From assembly GCA_013696305.1 (NCBI GenBank), contig JACCYV010000262.1, forward strand, positions 1 through 33,696: DNA of 33,696 nucleotides, written 5' to 3'. Positions 20,149-28,707 of the stretch are shown one piece after another. The DNA comes from Nitrospira sp. Its GTDB lineage: Bacteria; Nitrospirota; Nitrospiria; Nitrospirales; Nitrospiraceae. The notes beneath the pieces are model-generated. The model worked only from the letters and a program-made list of their open reading frames with translations, searched no databases and was not told the DNA's origin. The translations under genes were made by a program, and so were the position numbers. How positions within the stretch are numbered: position 1 is the stretch's first letter; every line of letters begins with the position of its first letter.

Positions 20149-21111
20149 TTACGGGGTGCGATCTGCAGGCCGCGCAGGCCGTGATTTTTTTGAGGGCGCC
20201 GCGTCACGTTTGGTCTGCTGCTCGCTCAGCTGCCGTTTGATCTCCTCGAGTTCCTTCCGCAATTCCTCGACTTCCGAATCTTTCTTTTTCAAGCTTTCTT
20301 TAATGGTTCGAAGATCGGTATCGGTCTCCGCAGGCCGATCCGGATGCAGGGTTGGAGACGACTGCGAACTCTCTAGTGAGAGCCCCGTAAGGGGCGCGGG
20401 GATCAACGAGGCGGGCAGTTTCGCGAGCGCGTCATAGTCGATCACAAGAACATTGGTTGAGTCATCGGCCAGGGCTGGTGTGAACTGATCAGAACGCAAC
20501 GCTTCCGCAGGCACAAACAAGACCTGCCGATTGAGAAGTCCCTTCGGCTGTGGGAGGCGGCGATTCGGCATGTTGATCGTGTCAGGTTCGTCCCGCCGCT
20601 GCCGGTACTCGGTCAGAGAGATATAGAGTGAACGGCCGTACGCGAACACATGGCCGGTGGTGGTTTCTTTGGCTGATAGCTGCAGTGGTGGTTCCGAGGA
20701 GCCGACTGCCGCGCCTGCCCGCTCCCGGTATCCCCCTTCACTTCCCCTTAGCAGCCGAAAACCCACCTGTTGATCCGCGGCCGCTTGCTTCAACCCTTCT
20801 GCAATGGCGGGAGCGAGAAAGGCGACTTCAGTTCCTGAAAAGACCGGCACGGTCGGCTTCTGATTCGCGGCCAAGGCCCGCAGGAGCCCGGTTTCTTCAC
20901 GGATCATTATGCCCTGTAAGCTGCGCGCGATCAGACCCTGGTCAAGTCGAATGGGATGGGTCGCCTGGAACTGGCGATCGGAAATGCGATCCAGATAGAC
21001 CGTGCCTTGTGCAGATTCGCGGACGATACTGTCGACTCGCGAACCGGTCGTGCAACCTACGGCCGGCAAAACCAAAACGAAAACAAGGGCGGCAGTCCGA
21101 CAGCCATGCAT
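20149..21111 (-). CDS. Lipoprotein with C-terminal coiled coil, unknown function
   Basis: Signal with lipobox (MHGCRTAALVFVLVLPAVGC); C-terminal heptad-like segment (TIKESLKKKDSEVEELRKELEEIKRQLSEQQ). An upstream start at 21147 is possible. Confidence 0.75.
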   Translation of the reverse strand: MHGCRTAALVFVLVLPAVGCTTGSRVDSIVRESAQGTVYLDRISDRQFQATHPIRLDQGLIARSLQGIMIREETGLLRALAANQKPTVPVFSGTEVAFLAPAIAEGLKQAAADQQVGFRLLRGSEGGYRERAGAAVGSSEPPLQLSAKETTTGHVFAYGRSLYISLTEYRQRRDEPDTINMPNRRLPQPKGLLNRQVLFVPAEALRSDQFTPALADDSTNVLVIDYDALAKLPASLIPAPLTGLSLESSQSSPTLHPDRPAETDTDLRTIKESLKKKDSEVEELRKELEEIKRQLSEQQTKRDAAPSKKSRPARPADRTP

Positions 21112-21205
21112 GCGAGGTGGTTCCTTCTTCGTAGGCTCAGCGCGCAACGAGGCAGTGTATCACAGAGAAAATCGTAAGAGGTGAGGAACTCATCGTGAAC
21201 CTTGC

Positions 21206-21235
21206 TTGACAGCAACGCTTTCGAAAGCGTATACA
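21206..21235 (+). promoter_or_regulatory. Predicted sigma70 promoter of porin/urt leader
   Basis: TTGACA (21206-21211), 18-nt spacer, TATACA (21230-21235). Spacer contains the perfect palindrome ACGCTTTCGAAAGCGT (21215-21230). Confidence 0.6.
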
Positions 21236-21255
21236 CCCCACCTGTGTGCGTCGCG

Positions 21256-21318
21256 GGTCAGGACAATGACGTCCTACCTTGTTGTCGACATCAATAATGC
21301 CGAGGACAATGACGTCCT
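21256..21318 (+). ncRNA. Candidate ANTAR-binding dual-hexaloop RNA leader
   Basis: AGGAC-AATGAC-GTCCT at 21260-21275 (extendable by GGT/ACC across one bulged C) and again at 21303-21318. Both are 6-nt loops with A1 and G4. Confidence 0.85.
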
Positions 21319-21355
21319 TTTGGTCCGATGGTTGGACCGGAAGGGCGTTTTTTTT
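21312..21355 (+). terminator. Intrinsic terminator overlapping second hexaloop hairpin (antitermination target)
   Basis: ACGTCCTTTTGGTCC (21312-21326) pairs with GGACCGGAAGGGCGT (21334-21348) over 15 bp with 3 G-U; 7-nt loop; T8 at 21348-21355. Confidence 0.88.
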
Positions 21356-21413
21356 CGTGATGGCTCTCCGGTCTATCTCATGCGAATCGTCTCTAACCGG
21401 GAGGGCTATCAGG

Positions 21414-22784
21414 ATGAATGCACGTATATCAGGAGCAATCGTACTGGGGGCGATCATCATGATGATCGCGGCCGTCGCGAGTTCGGTCTGGGCAGAGGAT
21501 CAGAGCGCCGGAGAGGCGGCGGGAGCCGGTCAACGACTTCGGGAAGTGGAGACCCCGCCCGCGGTGATTTGCGGCGGCTGTGTCAGTCCCACCTTCGCGG
21601 GCGAAGGCAAGGGTAGCATCGTCCCGTATGGTCGCATCGAACTGGATGCGATTTATAGCACCCGAAATACGAACCCGCTCGATCCCGGTCAGTTCAATGG
21701 CTATGCGACCGCCGCCGGCAAAAGCAGCAATGCGTCCTCAACCCTCAATCCTCGCTATAGTGTCTTCGGCCTGCGAGCCGACCGGACGGATGGGACACAC
21801 ACGCTCACGGGCGTCGTAGAAGCGGACTTCTACAGCCAGACCGACAATGCCGGAAACATCTCACCCCGCCTGAGATTGGCCAACGTCAAATATTCTCCGA
21901 ACAACAGCCGGACGACTATTACGGCAGGCATGGATTGGACGCCGATCATGTCGTCTCACCCGAACCTCGTCGATTTCTCCATCATGGGTTATAACGGGAA
22001 TTTGTGGCAACGCCTTCCGCAGATCACGGTGAAACATCAGTTTAACGACAATGTCAACGGCTTGTTAACGGTCATGCGATTCGAGCGCGGGCTGTCGGCC
22101 ATTCAGCCGCAGACGCAGCGGCGGACTTTTCAAGGGGCCGGTGCGGCGGCGGCGGTGCCGGGCAGTTGCGGAGGAAGCGGCTTCGCCTGTTCCGAAAACG
22201 CATTCAACGACCCGGTGCAAATGCCGTATGTCGGCACTCGGTTCGCGTACACGGGAACGGGTGATCAGGCGGGCTATATGGTGGCACTGAATGCCGCCTT
22301 TCGGCACTACCGATCCGCGCCTACCGCCGGGGGGATCCCCGCCGGCAATGACATTAACTCATACCTCGTAGGGGCGGAACTTGCGGTGCCCTTGACCAGC
22401 CGGTTGAAATTTACCGGCGAGGTTGCCTATGGGCAAGCGCTCGGGGTTGAATTCTTTCGCTATGGACAAGAGCGAAATCTTGGCACAGGAAAGGCGATCC
22501 GCACGGTGGTCGGTTGGGGAGAACTGGATTACGCCTATGATCGGCGGCTCACACTTATCGCCGGCTATGGATTCGACAATCCGCTGAATTCCGATTTGAA
22601 GGGAACCAGTGCCGGCCCCGACACCCAATATGTGCTCAATCATCGGACCTACTTGACGGCCGTTCGCCATATTTGGGGCGACTTGTACGCGTCGTTGGAG
22701 TGGAATCACCTTATGAGCGAATGGTCGACCGGTGAGCATTTTGCCGGGGATAATTTTATGCTCTCAACTTGGTACAACTTTTAG
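21414..22784 (+). CDS. Outer membrane beta-barrel porin, probably for urea/short-chain amides
   Basis: Signal peptide (MNARISGAIVLGAIIMMIAAVASSVWAED), repetitive amphipathic beta strands, C-terminal aromatic (WYNF); directly upstream of urtA. ORF track start (21279) lies inside the leader. Confidence 0.75.
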   Translation: MNARISGAIVLGAIIMMIAAVASSVWAEDQSAGEAAGAGQRLREVETPPAVICGGCVSPTFAGEGKGSIVPYGRIELDAIYSTRNTNPLDPGQFNGYATAAGKSSNASSTLNPRYSVFGLRADRTDGTHTLTGVVEADFYSQTDNAGNISPRLRLANVKYSPNNSRTTITAGMDWTPIMSSHPNLVDFSIMGYNGNLWQRLPQITVKHQFNDNVNGLLTVMRFERGLSAIQPQTQRRTFQGAGAAAAVPGSCGGSGFACSENAFNDPVQMPYVGTRFAYTGTGDQAGYMVALNAAFRHYRSAPTAGGIPAGNDINSYLVGAELAVPLTSRLKFTGEVAYGQALGVEFFRYGQERNLGTGKAIRTVVGWGELDYAYDRRLTLIAGYGFDNPLNSDLKGTSAGPDTQYVLNHRTYLTAVRHIWGDLYASLEWNHLMSEWSTGEHFAGDNFMLSTWYNF

Positions 22785-22812
22785 CCCGGAATGGCGTCGA
22801 AAGGAGTTCACG

Positions 22813-24177
22813 ATGATCTTTCAGAAACCACACGGTGCGGATGACTCGATACCTACCGCGACGAATGAGGCCCCGTCCTCGCGGCGCGATTTTTTGTGGC
22901 AGAGTTCACGAACCGCAGTCGGGATCGGAGTCGCGGCCTTGCTGGGAAACCTGGGCCGTTGGGCGCTGTCCTACGGAGCCGACAAGGAGCCGATCAAGAT
23001 CGGGGTGTTGCATTCGCTCAGCGGCACGATGGCGATCAGCGAAGTATCCTTGAAAGATGTCGTGTCGATGGCGGTCGAAGAAATCAACGCAAAGGGCGGC
23101 CTGTTGGGGCGTTCACTGAAGCTGGTGATCGTCGACCCGGCCTCGAACTGGGATCTGTTCGCAGAGAAAGCCAAACAATTGTTGGTGCAAGATAAGGTGG
23201 CAGTAGTCTTCGGCTGCTGGACGTCGGTCAGTCGGAAATCTGTGTTGCCGGTGTTTGAAAAGAACAACGGCTTGCTCTTCTACCCCGTGCAGTATGAAGG
23301 GGAGGAGTGCTCACGGAACGTGTTCTACACCGGCGCGGCGGTCAACCAGCAAGCCGTCCCGGCCGTGGAGTATCTGATGAGCAAGGAAGGGGGCGGGCAC
23401 AAAAAGTTCTACCTGCTCGGGACCGACTACGTCTACCCGCGGACGACGAATAAAATTCTTCGCGCCATGTTATTGGCCAAGAAGGTGCCCGCAGGCAACA
23501 TCATGGAGGAGTACACGCCGTTTCATCATCAGGACTATCAGACCATCGTAGGGAAAATTAAGAAATTTTCAGCCGGAGGAGGCGCCTGCGTCATCAGCAC
23601 CATCAACGGCGATAGCAATGTACCATTCTATAAAGAGTTTGCGAATCAGGGACTGCGCGCCGAAGATGCGCCGATCATGGCATTCAGCGTCGCGGAAGAC
23701 GAACTGCGCGGGATGGACAAGACGGCGCTGGTCGGCCATCTGGCGGCCTGGAATTATTACCAGAGCGTGGACACGCCGCAGAACAAGCAGTTTGTGGCCA
23801 ACTTCAAGGCCTATTGCAAAAAAAATAATCTGCCGGATGGCGACAAGCGTGTCACCGACGATCCGATCGAAGCCGCTTATTTTGGCGTGCATGTCTGGAA
23901 GCAGGCGGTGGAGAAGGCCGAGAGCACAGAGGTGGATGCGGTACGCAATGCCGTCTATGGACAGAAATTCCTTGCACCGGGCGGAGACATCATGATGGAT
24001 GATGTCAACCACCATACCCACAAGCCGGTGCTGATCGGCGAAATTCTCAAGGATGGGCAAATCAAGGTCGTCTGGAAGTCGAAGGGATTGGTCAAACCGG
24101 AACCGTGGAGCGAATACACGAACCCGGAAAAGGGGTGCGATTGGGTGAAACATCAAGGGACCTACAAGAAAGCCTAA
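22813..24177 (+). CDS. urtA: Urea ABC transporter substrate-binding protein
   Basis: Tat-like signal SSRRDFLWQSS; IKIGVLHSLSGTMAISEVSLKDVVSMAVEEINAKGGLLGR. Confidence 0.96.
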   Translation: MIFQKPHGADDSIPTATNEAPSSRRDFLWQSSRTAVGIGVAALLGNLGRWALSYGADKEPIKIGVLHSLSGTMAISEVSLKDVVSMAVEEINAKGGLLGRSLKLVIVDPASNWDLFAEKAKQLLVQDKVAVVFGCWTSVSRKSVLPVFEKNNGLLFYPVQYEGEECSRNVFYTGAAVNQQAVPAVEYLMSKEGGGHKKFYLLGTDYVYPRTTNKILRAMLLAKKVPAGNIMEEYTPFHHQDYQTIVGKIKKFSAGGGACVISTINGDSNVPFYKEFANQGLRAEDAPIMAFSVAEDELRGMDKTALVGHLAAWNYYQSVDTPQNKQFVANFKAYCKKNNLPDGDKRVTDDPIEAAYFGVHVWKQAVEKAESTEVDAVRNAVYGQKFLAPGGDIMMDDVNHHTHKPVLIGEILKDGQIKVVWKSKGLVKPEPWSEYTNPEKGCDWVKHQGTYKKA

Positions 24178-24217
24178 CGACGGGCCGGGTATCGGGTGCG
24201 GACGAGGGAAGCGGCGA

Positions 24218-25759
24218 ATGAGGCGCGTGGTCTGGATTGCGTTGGTCTGGTGGAGCGTGGCATGGGTCGTGACCGACGTGCCGGCGGCGGAGGCACTCAC
24301 GGGTGCCTCTCCGCCGTCTCCGCTTGAGCAAGCATTGCAGGCTCTGTACAGTGACGAGGAGGCGACGCGAGAGCAGGCGGTTCGTGTGCTGATCGAACAG
24401 GGCGATGCGACGCTCCTGCCACGCTTGGATGAGTTGCGGGCCCATGCGGATCGAAGCCTCCGCATGGCGATCAAGCCGGTGGCCGATGCGTGGCGACACC
24501 GCGACGACTTGGCCAGCCCGGATGCCGATATAAGGCGTTCGGCGGCAACCGACCTCGGGACGAGCGGTCGGGCGGTGGCGATTCCCTGGCTGGAGGCCGC
24601 GGCAGGCTTTGAATCACACCATTGGGTTCGTTATGCGATGGACGAGTCGGCACAGTTGCTGAAGCTCGCCTCCGACGATCCGGCCATCAAGGCCCAGGCC
24701 GCGACGAAACTGGGCGAACTGCGCAGCCAGAATGCAGTGCCGGCATTGAAAGCACTGGTGCAGGCGGCCGAGGAATCAGGTGGGACTGAGCAGCAGAAGC
24801 CCCTTGCGCGGGCCGCTACGGCCGCCATTGACCGGATCGAAACCTGGAACGTCTGGTCGACGGCGATCGAAACCGTGTTTCGCGGCATCAGCCTGAGTTC
24901 CATCCTCCTCATCATGTCCGTAGGGTTGGCGATCGTGTTCGGGTTGATGGGCGTCATCAATATGGCGCATGGCGAACTGATGATGATCGGAGCCTATGCC
25001 ACCTTTGTGATGCAGGAATGTTTTAAACTCTATGTTCCTTCAAGCTGGTTCGACTCCTATTACCTGGCGGCCCTCCCGGCCTCGTTTCTTGCCGCAGCAG
25101 TGTTCGGATTGATCCTGGAAGCGACGGTCATTCGCTTTCTCTACGGCCGTCCCCTCGAAACGATGCTGGCGACCTGGGGTGTCAGCCTGATTCTGATTCA
25201 GGCCGCCCGCATCTATTTCGGTGATTTGACGGCGGTCACCGCTCCGGCCTGGCTCAACGGCGGTGCGCAGGTCATGGTGGGAGTGTTCCTGCCCTTTAAT
25301 CGTCTGTTCATCATCGGCCTCTCCATTCTCTGTGTCATGGGGATTTACGCGTTGCTGTTCCGGTCGAGCCTCGGGTTACGAGTGCGGGCCGTCACGCAGA
25401 ATCGCAACATGAGCGCCTGTCTGGGAATTCCCACCAGAAAGGTGGACGCCTACACCTTCGCCTTCGGGTCCGGTTTGGCCGGGATTGCGGGGTGGGCTTT
25501 AACCCTGGTCGGGAATGTCGAGCCGGGACTCGGTCAAAACTACATCGTGGACTCATTCATGGTGGTCGTGACCGGTGGTGTCGGCAAACTCGCCGGAACG
25601 ATCATTGCCTCATTGGGCATCGGCGGGTTGAATAAATTGATGGAGCCGAGCCTGGGCGCAGTATATGGGAAGGTCTTGATCCTGGTGCTGGTGATTCTCT
25701 TCCTGCAGCGGCGACCCTCAGGGCTGTTTGCCGTCAAGGGGCGTCAGGCCGAGGGCTGA
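24218..25759 (+). CDS. urtB: Urea ABC transporter permease UrtB with N-terminal HEAT-like region
   Basis: N-terminal ~200 aa helical repeats, then LivH-type permease (VGLAIVFGLMGVINMAHGELMMIGAYATFV). Confidence 0.95.
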   Translation: MRRVVWIALVWWSVAWVVTDVPAAEALTGASPPSPLEQALQALYSDEEATREQAVRVLIEQGDATLLPRLDELRAHADRSLRMAIKPVADAWRHRDDLASPDADIRRSAATDLGTSGRAVAIPWLEAAAGFESHHWVRYAMDESAQLLKLASDDPAIKAQAATKLGELRSQNAVPALKALVQAAEESGGTEQQKPLARAATAAIDRIETWNVWSTAIETVFRGISLSSILLIMSVGLAIVFGLMGVINMAHGELMMIGAYATFVMQECFKLYVPSSWFDSYYLAALPASFLAAAVFGLILEATVIRFLYGRPLETMLATWGVSLILIQAARIYFGDLTAVTAPAWLNGGAQVMVGVFLPFNRLFIIGLSILCVMGIYALLFRSSLGLRVRAVTQNRNMSACLGIPTRKVDAYTFAFGSGLAGIAGWALTLVGNVEPGLGQNYIVDSFMVVVTGGVGKLAGTIIASLGIGGLNKLMEPSLGAVYGKVLILVLVILFLQRRPSGLFAVKGRQAEG

Positions 25760-25775
25760 GGATAGAGCAGGCAGA

Positions 25776-26924
25776 ATGGGAGAATCGCTGACACCATCAT
25801 CGAATGCGGAGCGAAACGAAGGCACCATCTTTTGGGTCGTCGGTTTCGTGCTGCTCTTTGTCCTTCCGGTCCTCAACGTGTTGCCGACGGAGAATTCCTG
25901 GCTGCATGTGTCCGATTTCGCGCTGAACCGATTCGGGAAGTTCCTGGCCTTTGCCATCCTCGCGCTCGGCCTCGATTTGATCTGGGGGTACGCCGGCATC
26001 CTCAGTCTGGGACAGGGAGTTTTCTTCGGGTTGGGCGCCTACTGCATGGGGATGCACCTCATGCTCACGATCGGAAACGAAAGTGTCTACGGCAGCGCCC
26101 TGCCGGACTTCATGGTGTGGAATCAAGTCACGGAACTGCCGTTTTTCTGGAAGCCCTTCTACAGCTTCTCTGCCGCTGTATTAGCCGGCCTGTTGGTTCC
26201 GGCATGCTTCGCGCTCGTCTTTGGATTTCTCGCCTTCCGTAGCCGGATCCGCGGCGTGTATTTTGCGATCATCACGCAGGCGCTGGCACTCATGGCGTGG
26301 CTGGTCTTCAATCGGAATGAAACGAATCTGGGGGGCACGAACGGCCTGACGGACTTCAAGACGATCTTGGGATTTCGTCTCTCCGATCCGGGGACGCAGC
26401 TCGCGCTCTACGTCGTCACGGTGCTGTGCCTGGGGGGCGCCTATCTGCTGTGCCGCTGGATCATCGGTTCGCGGGCCGGGCGGGTTCTGATCGCCATCCG
26501 CGACAGCGAGCAGCGCGTGTTGTTTTCCGGCTACTCGCCGGCCAATTACAAACTGTTCGTCTTCGTGGTGTCGGCCGCGCTGGCAGGCCTCGCGGGAATG
26601 CTCTATGTCCCGCAGGTCGGCATCATTACTCCCGCGCAGATGGGCGTCCTGCCGTCCCTCGAAACGGTGATCTGGGTAGCAGTGGGAGGCCGAGCCACCC
26701 TGGTCGGAGCCATCGTCGGAGCTGTGGGTGTGAACCTGGGACGCAGCATTCTCACGAACCACTTTCCAGAATTGTGGCCGTTCTTTTTGGGCGGGCTCTT
26801 TGTGGTCGTGGTCTTGCTGTTTCCCGACGGGGTGATGGGCATCACCAGGACGCTGAGCGAGAAGCTGACGATGTGGAGCGCCCGTCTTCGAAAGGCCCCC
26901 GCTGCGGAGGAGGAGCAGGCATGA
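25776..26924 (+). CDS. urtC: Urea ABC transporter permease UrtC
   Basis: LivM-type permease (LGLDLIWGYAGILSLGQGVFFGLGAYCMGMHL); order in urt operon. Confidence 0.95.
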   Translation: MGESLTPSSNAERNEGTIFWVVGFVLLFVLPVLNVLPTENSWLHVSDFALNRFGKFLAFAILALGLDLIWGYAGILSLGQGVFFGLGAYCMGMHLMLTIGNESVYGSALPDFMVWNQVTELPFFWKPFYSFSAAVLAGLLVPACFALVFGFLAFRSRIRGVYFAIITQALALMAWLVFNRNETNLGGTNGLTDFKTILGFRLSDPGTQLALYVVTVLCLGGAYLLCRWIIGSRAGRVLIAIRDSEQRVLFSGYSPANYKLFVFVVSAALAGLAGMLYVPQVGIITPAQMGVLPSLETVIWVAVGGRATLVGAIVGAVGVNLGRSILTNHFPELWPFFLGGLFVVVVLLFPDGVMGITRTLSEKLTMWSARLRKAPAAEEEQA

Positions 26925-27688
26925 CGGAACATGGCTCCATCATCTATCTGGAAGGCGTGACCGTCGATTATGACGGCTTCAAGGCGTTAAATAGTCTGAA
27001 CTTCATCGTCAATCATCGCGAGCTGCGGGTGGTGATCGGACCGAACGGAGCCGGTAAGACGACGCTCCTCGATGTGATCTCAGGCAAGACCAAACCGGCG
27101 GCCGGGCGCGTGATCTTCGGCAAAGACACGCATCTCATCGGCATGCGGGAGTATGAGATTACGCAACTCGGGATCGGAAGAAAGTTCCAGGCGCCGTCGA
27201 TCTATGGCAATCTGACCGTCTGGGAAAACCTCGATCTCTCGCTGAGCCGTCCCAGCAAGGGCGTGCTGTTTACGCTGAGAGGCCGTTCGACGACAGCGGA
27301 GAGAAACCAGATCGATGAGGCTCTGGAAACCATCGGATTAAAGAATCAGGCGCACCTCCGAGCTGGGTCGTTGTCTCATGGCCAGAAACAATGGCTCGAA
27401 ATCGGCATGGTCATTTTGCAGGATCCGGAATTGCTGCTGGTGGATGAACCGGTGGCCGGCATGACGGACGAAGAGACGGAACAAACCGGACGGTTGCTGC
27501 AGTCGCTGGCGGAGAAACATGCCATCGTCGTCATCGAGCACGATATGGAGTTCGTGCGGCAGATCGCGCGCATCGTCACCGTGTTGCACGAAGGAACCGT
27601 AATTTGCGAGGGGCCGGTAGAGAAGGTGCAGGCTGATCCGCGCGTCGTGGAGATTTATCTAGGCCGCCACAAGGTCACGCATGCCTAG
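26921..27688 (+). CDS. urtD: Urea ABC transporter ATP-binding protein UrtD
   Basis: [37 protein letters not shown]; start overlaps urtC stop. ORF track start (26426) is an artefactual extension. Confidence 0.95.
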   Translation: MTEHGSIIYLEGVTVDYDGFKALNSLNFIVNHRELRVVIGPNGAGKTTLLDVISGKTKPAAGRVIFGKDTHLIGMREYEITQLGIGRKFQAPSIYGNLTVWENLDLSLSRPSKGVLFTLRGRSTTAERNQIDEALETIGLKNQAHLRAGSLSHGQKQWLEIGMVILQDPELLLVDEPVAGMTDEETEQTGRLLQSLAEKHAIVVIEHDMEFVRQIARIVTVLHEGTVICEGPVEKVQADPRVVEIYLGRHKVTHA

Positions 27689-27779
27689 CAGGATGTTGAT
27701 CGCGCTTCCAGCGTCGTTCTCGGCCTGCTGCCTTGCCGGAGGCACTTTGAATATCCTAAGAGAGTAATGTAGCCATACT

Positions 27780-28490
27780 ATGTTGCGGCTTGAGAAGATT
27801 AACGTCTACTACGGCGAGAGCCATATCCTGCGAAACGTCTCCTTTCACATTGAGGCGGGCCAAGTGGCCTGCGTGATGGGACGTAACGGCGTCGGCAAGT
27901 CCACGACGCTCAAGGCCATTATGGGCCTATTGCCGGTGCGCAGCGGGCAAGTCCTTTTCGACGGAGCGGATCTCACGAAGGAGTCGACCGATCGGCGTGC
28001 CAAGCGCGGCCTCGCCTATGTGCCGCAGGGGCGGGAGATTATTCCGCACTTGACGGTGCGCGACAACCTCCAACTCGGTTATTGGGCGCGCGGGACTGCG
28101 GCGAATGGACCGTCCGAAAAGGCCGCCTTCGACGAGGTGTTTACCCTCTTCCCCAAGCTCACGCACATTTTGGAGCGGCCGGGCGGTGTCTTGAGCGGCG
28201 GTGAACAACAGCAGCTCGCGATCGGACGCGCGCTGCTGTCGAATCCAAAGGTGCTCTTATTGGATGAACCGACGGAAGGCATCCAGCCCTCGATCGTCGA
28301 TCAGATTGAAGACGTCATCATCGGGTTCAAGGCGGCCCGTCGGTTTGCAATCGTCCTGGTCGAGCAGGGTCAGCATTTTGCGGCACGATTGGCGGACAGT
28401 TATGTGGTGATGGCCAAAGGAGCGGTGATGGCAGCGGGGAAAAAGGATGAGCTCAGTGCCGAGATGGTGAAGCAGCATTTGACCGTGTAG
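27780..28490 (+). CDS. urtE: Urea ABC transporter ATP-binding protein UrtE
   Basis: GRNGVGKSTTLKAIMGLLP; LSGGEQQQLAIGRALLSNPKVLLLDEPTEGIQPSIV. Confidence 0.96.
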   Translation: MLRLEKINVYYGESHILRNVSFHIEAGQVACVMGRNGVGKSTTLKAIMGLLPVRSGQVLFDGADLTKESTDRRAKRGLAYVPQGREIIPHLTVRDNLQLGYWARGTAANGPSEKAAFDEVFTLFPKLTHILERPGGVLSGGEQQQLAIGRALLSNPKVLLLDEPTEGIQPSIVDQIEDVIIGFKAARRFAIVLVEQGQHFAARLADSYVVMAKGAVMAAGKKDELSAEMVKQHLTV

Positions 28491-28678
28491 ACCGGGGCCA
28501 GAGTGTCTTCCTGGTCGCGCAACGCACGCCCTCAGAAGGCCCTCGTTGGATACGCGCAGTCGAAGACATCCAGATACCGTTCCCGGACTTGTCCCACCCC
28601 AGAAAGAGCTGGGGACTTTGAAAATCATGGTGGCATGGCGTGAGTGGCTGGCAGATTCTTGCTTGCCCAGAGAAACCA

Positions 28679-28707
28679 TTGAACTCATCTGCTCTCCCCG
28701 CTAATAT
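28679..28707 (+). promoter_or_regulatory. Candidate sigma70 promoter for ureABC
   Basis: TTGAAC (28679-28684), 17-nt spacer, TAATAT (28702-28707), in the 470-bp urtE-ureA gap. Confidence 0.5.

Noticed and set aside
21260-21318. Interpretation of the duplicated AGGACAATGACGTCCT as only a DNA operator direct repeat
   Set aside because: Overlap with the terminator arm, A1/G4 hexaloops, position after the promoter and a nearby ANTAR gene fit an RNA mechanism better, though DNA binding is not formally excluded.
21206-21616. ORF 21206..21616 (136 aa) and the upstream extension of ORF 21279..22784 over the urea leader
   Set aside because: They run through the dual-hairpin/terminator leader. The signal peptide and Shine-Dalgarno-like GGAGGG point to the ATG at 21414 as the real porin start.
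23569-24474. 301-aa minus-strand ORF opposite urtA/urtB
   Set aside because: Antisense to well-supported CDSs; composition is typical of a spurious ORF in GC-rich coding DNA.
28649-28664. Possible sigma-54 site TGGCAGATTCTTGCTT upstream of ureA
   Set aside because: GG-to-GC spacing is one base short of the -24/-12 consensus, so not supported despite rpoN being in the window.
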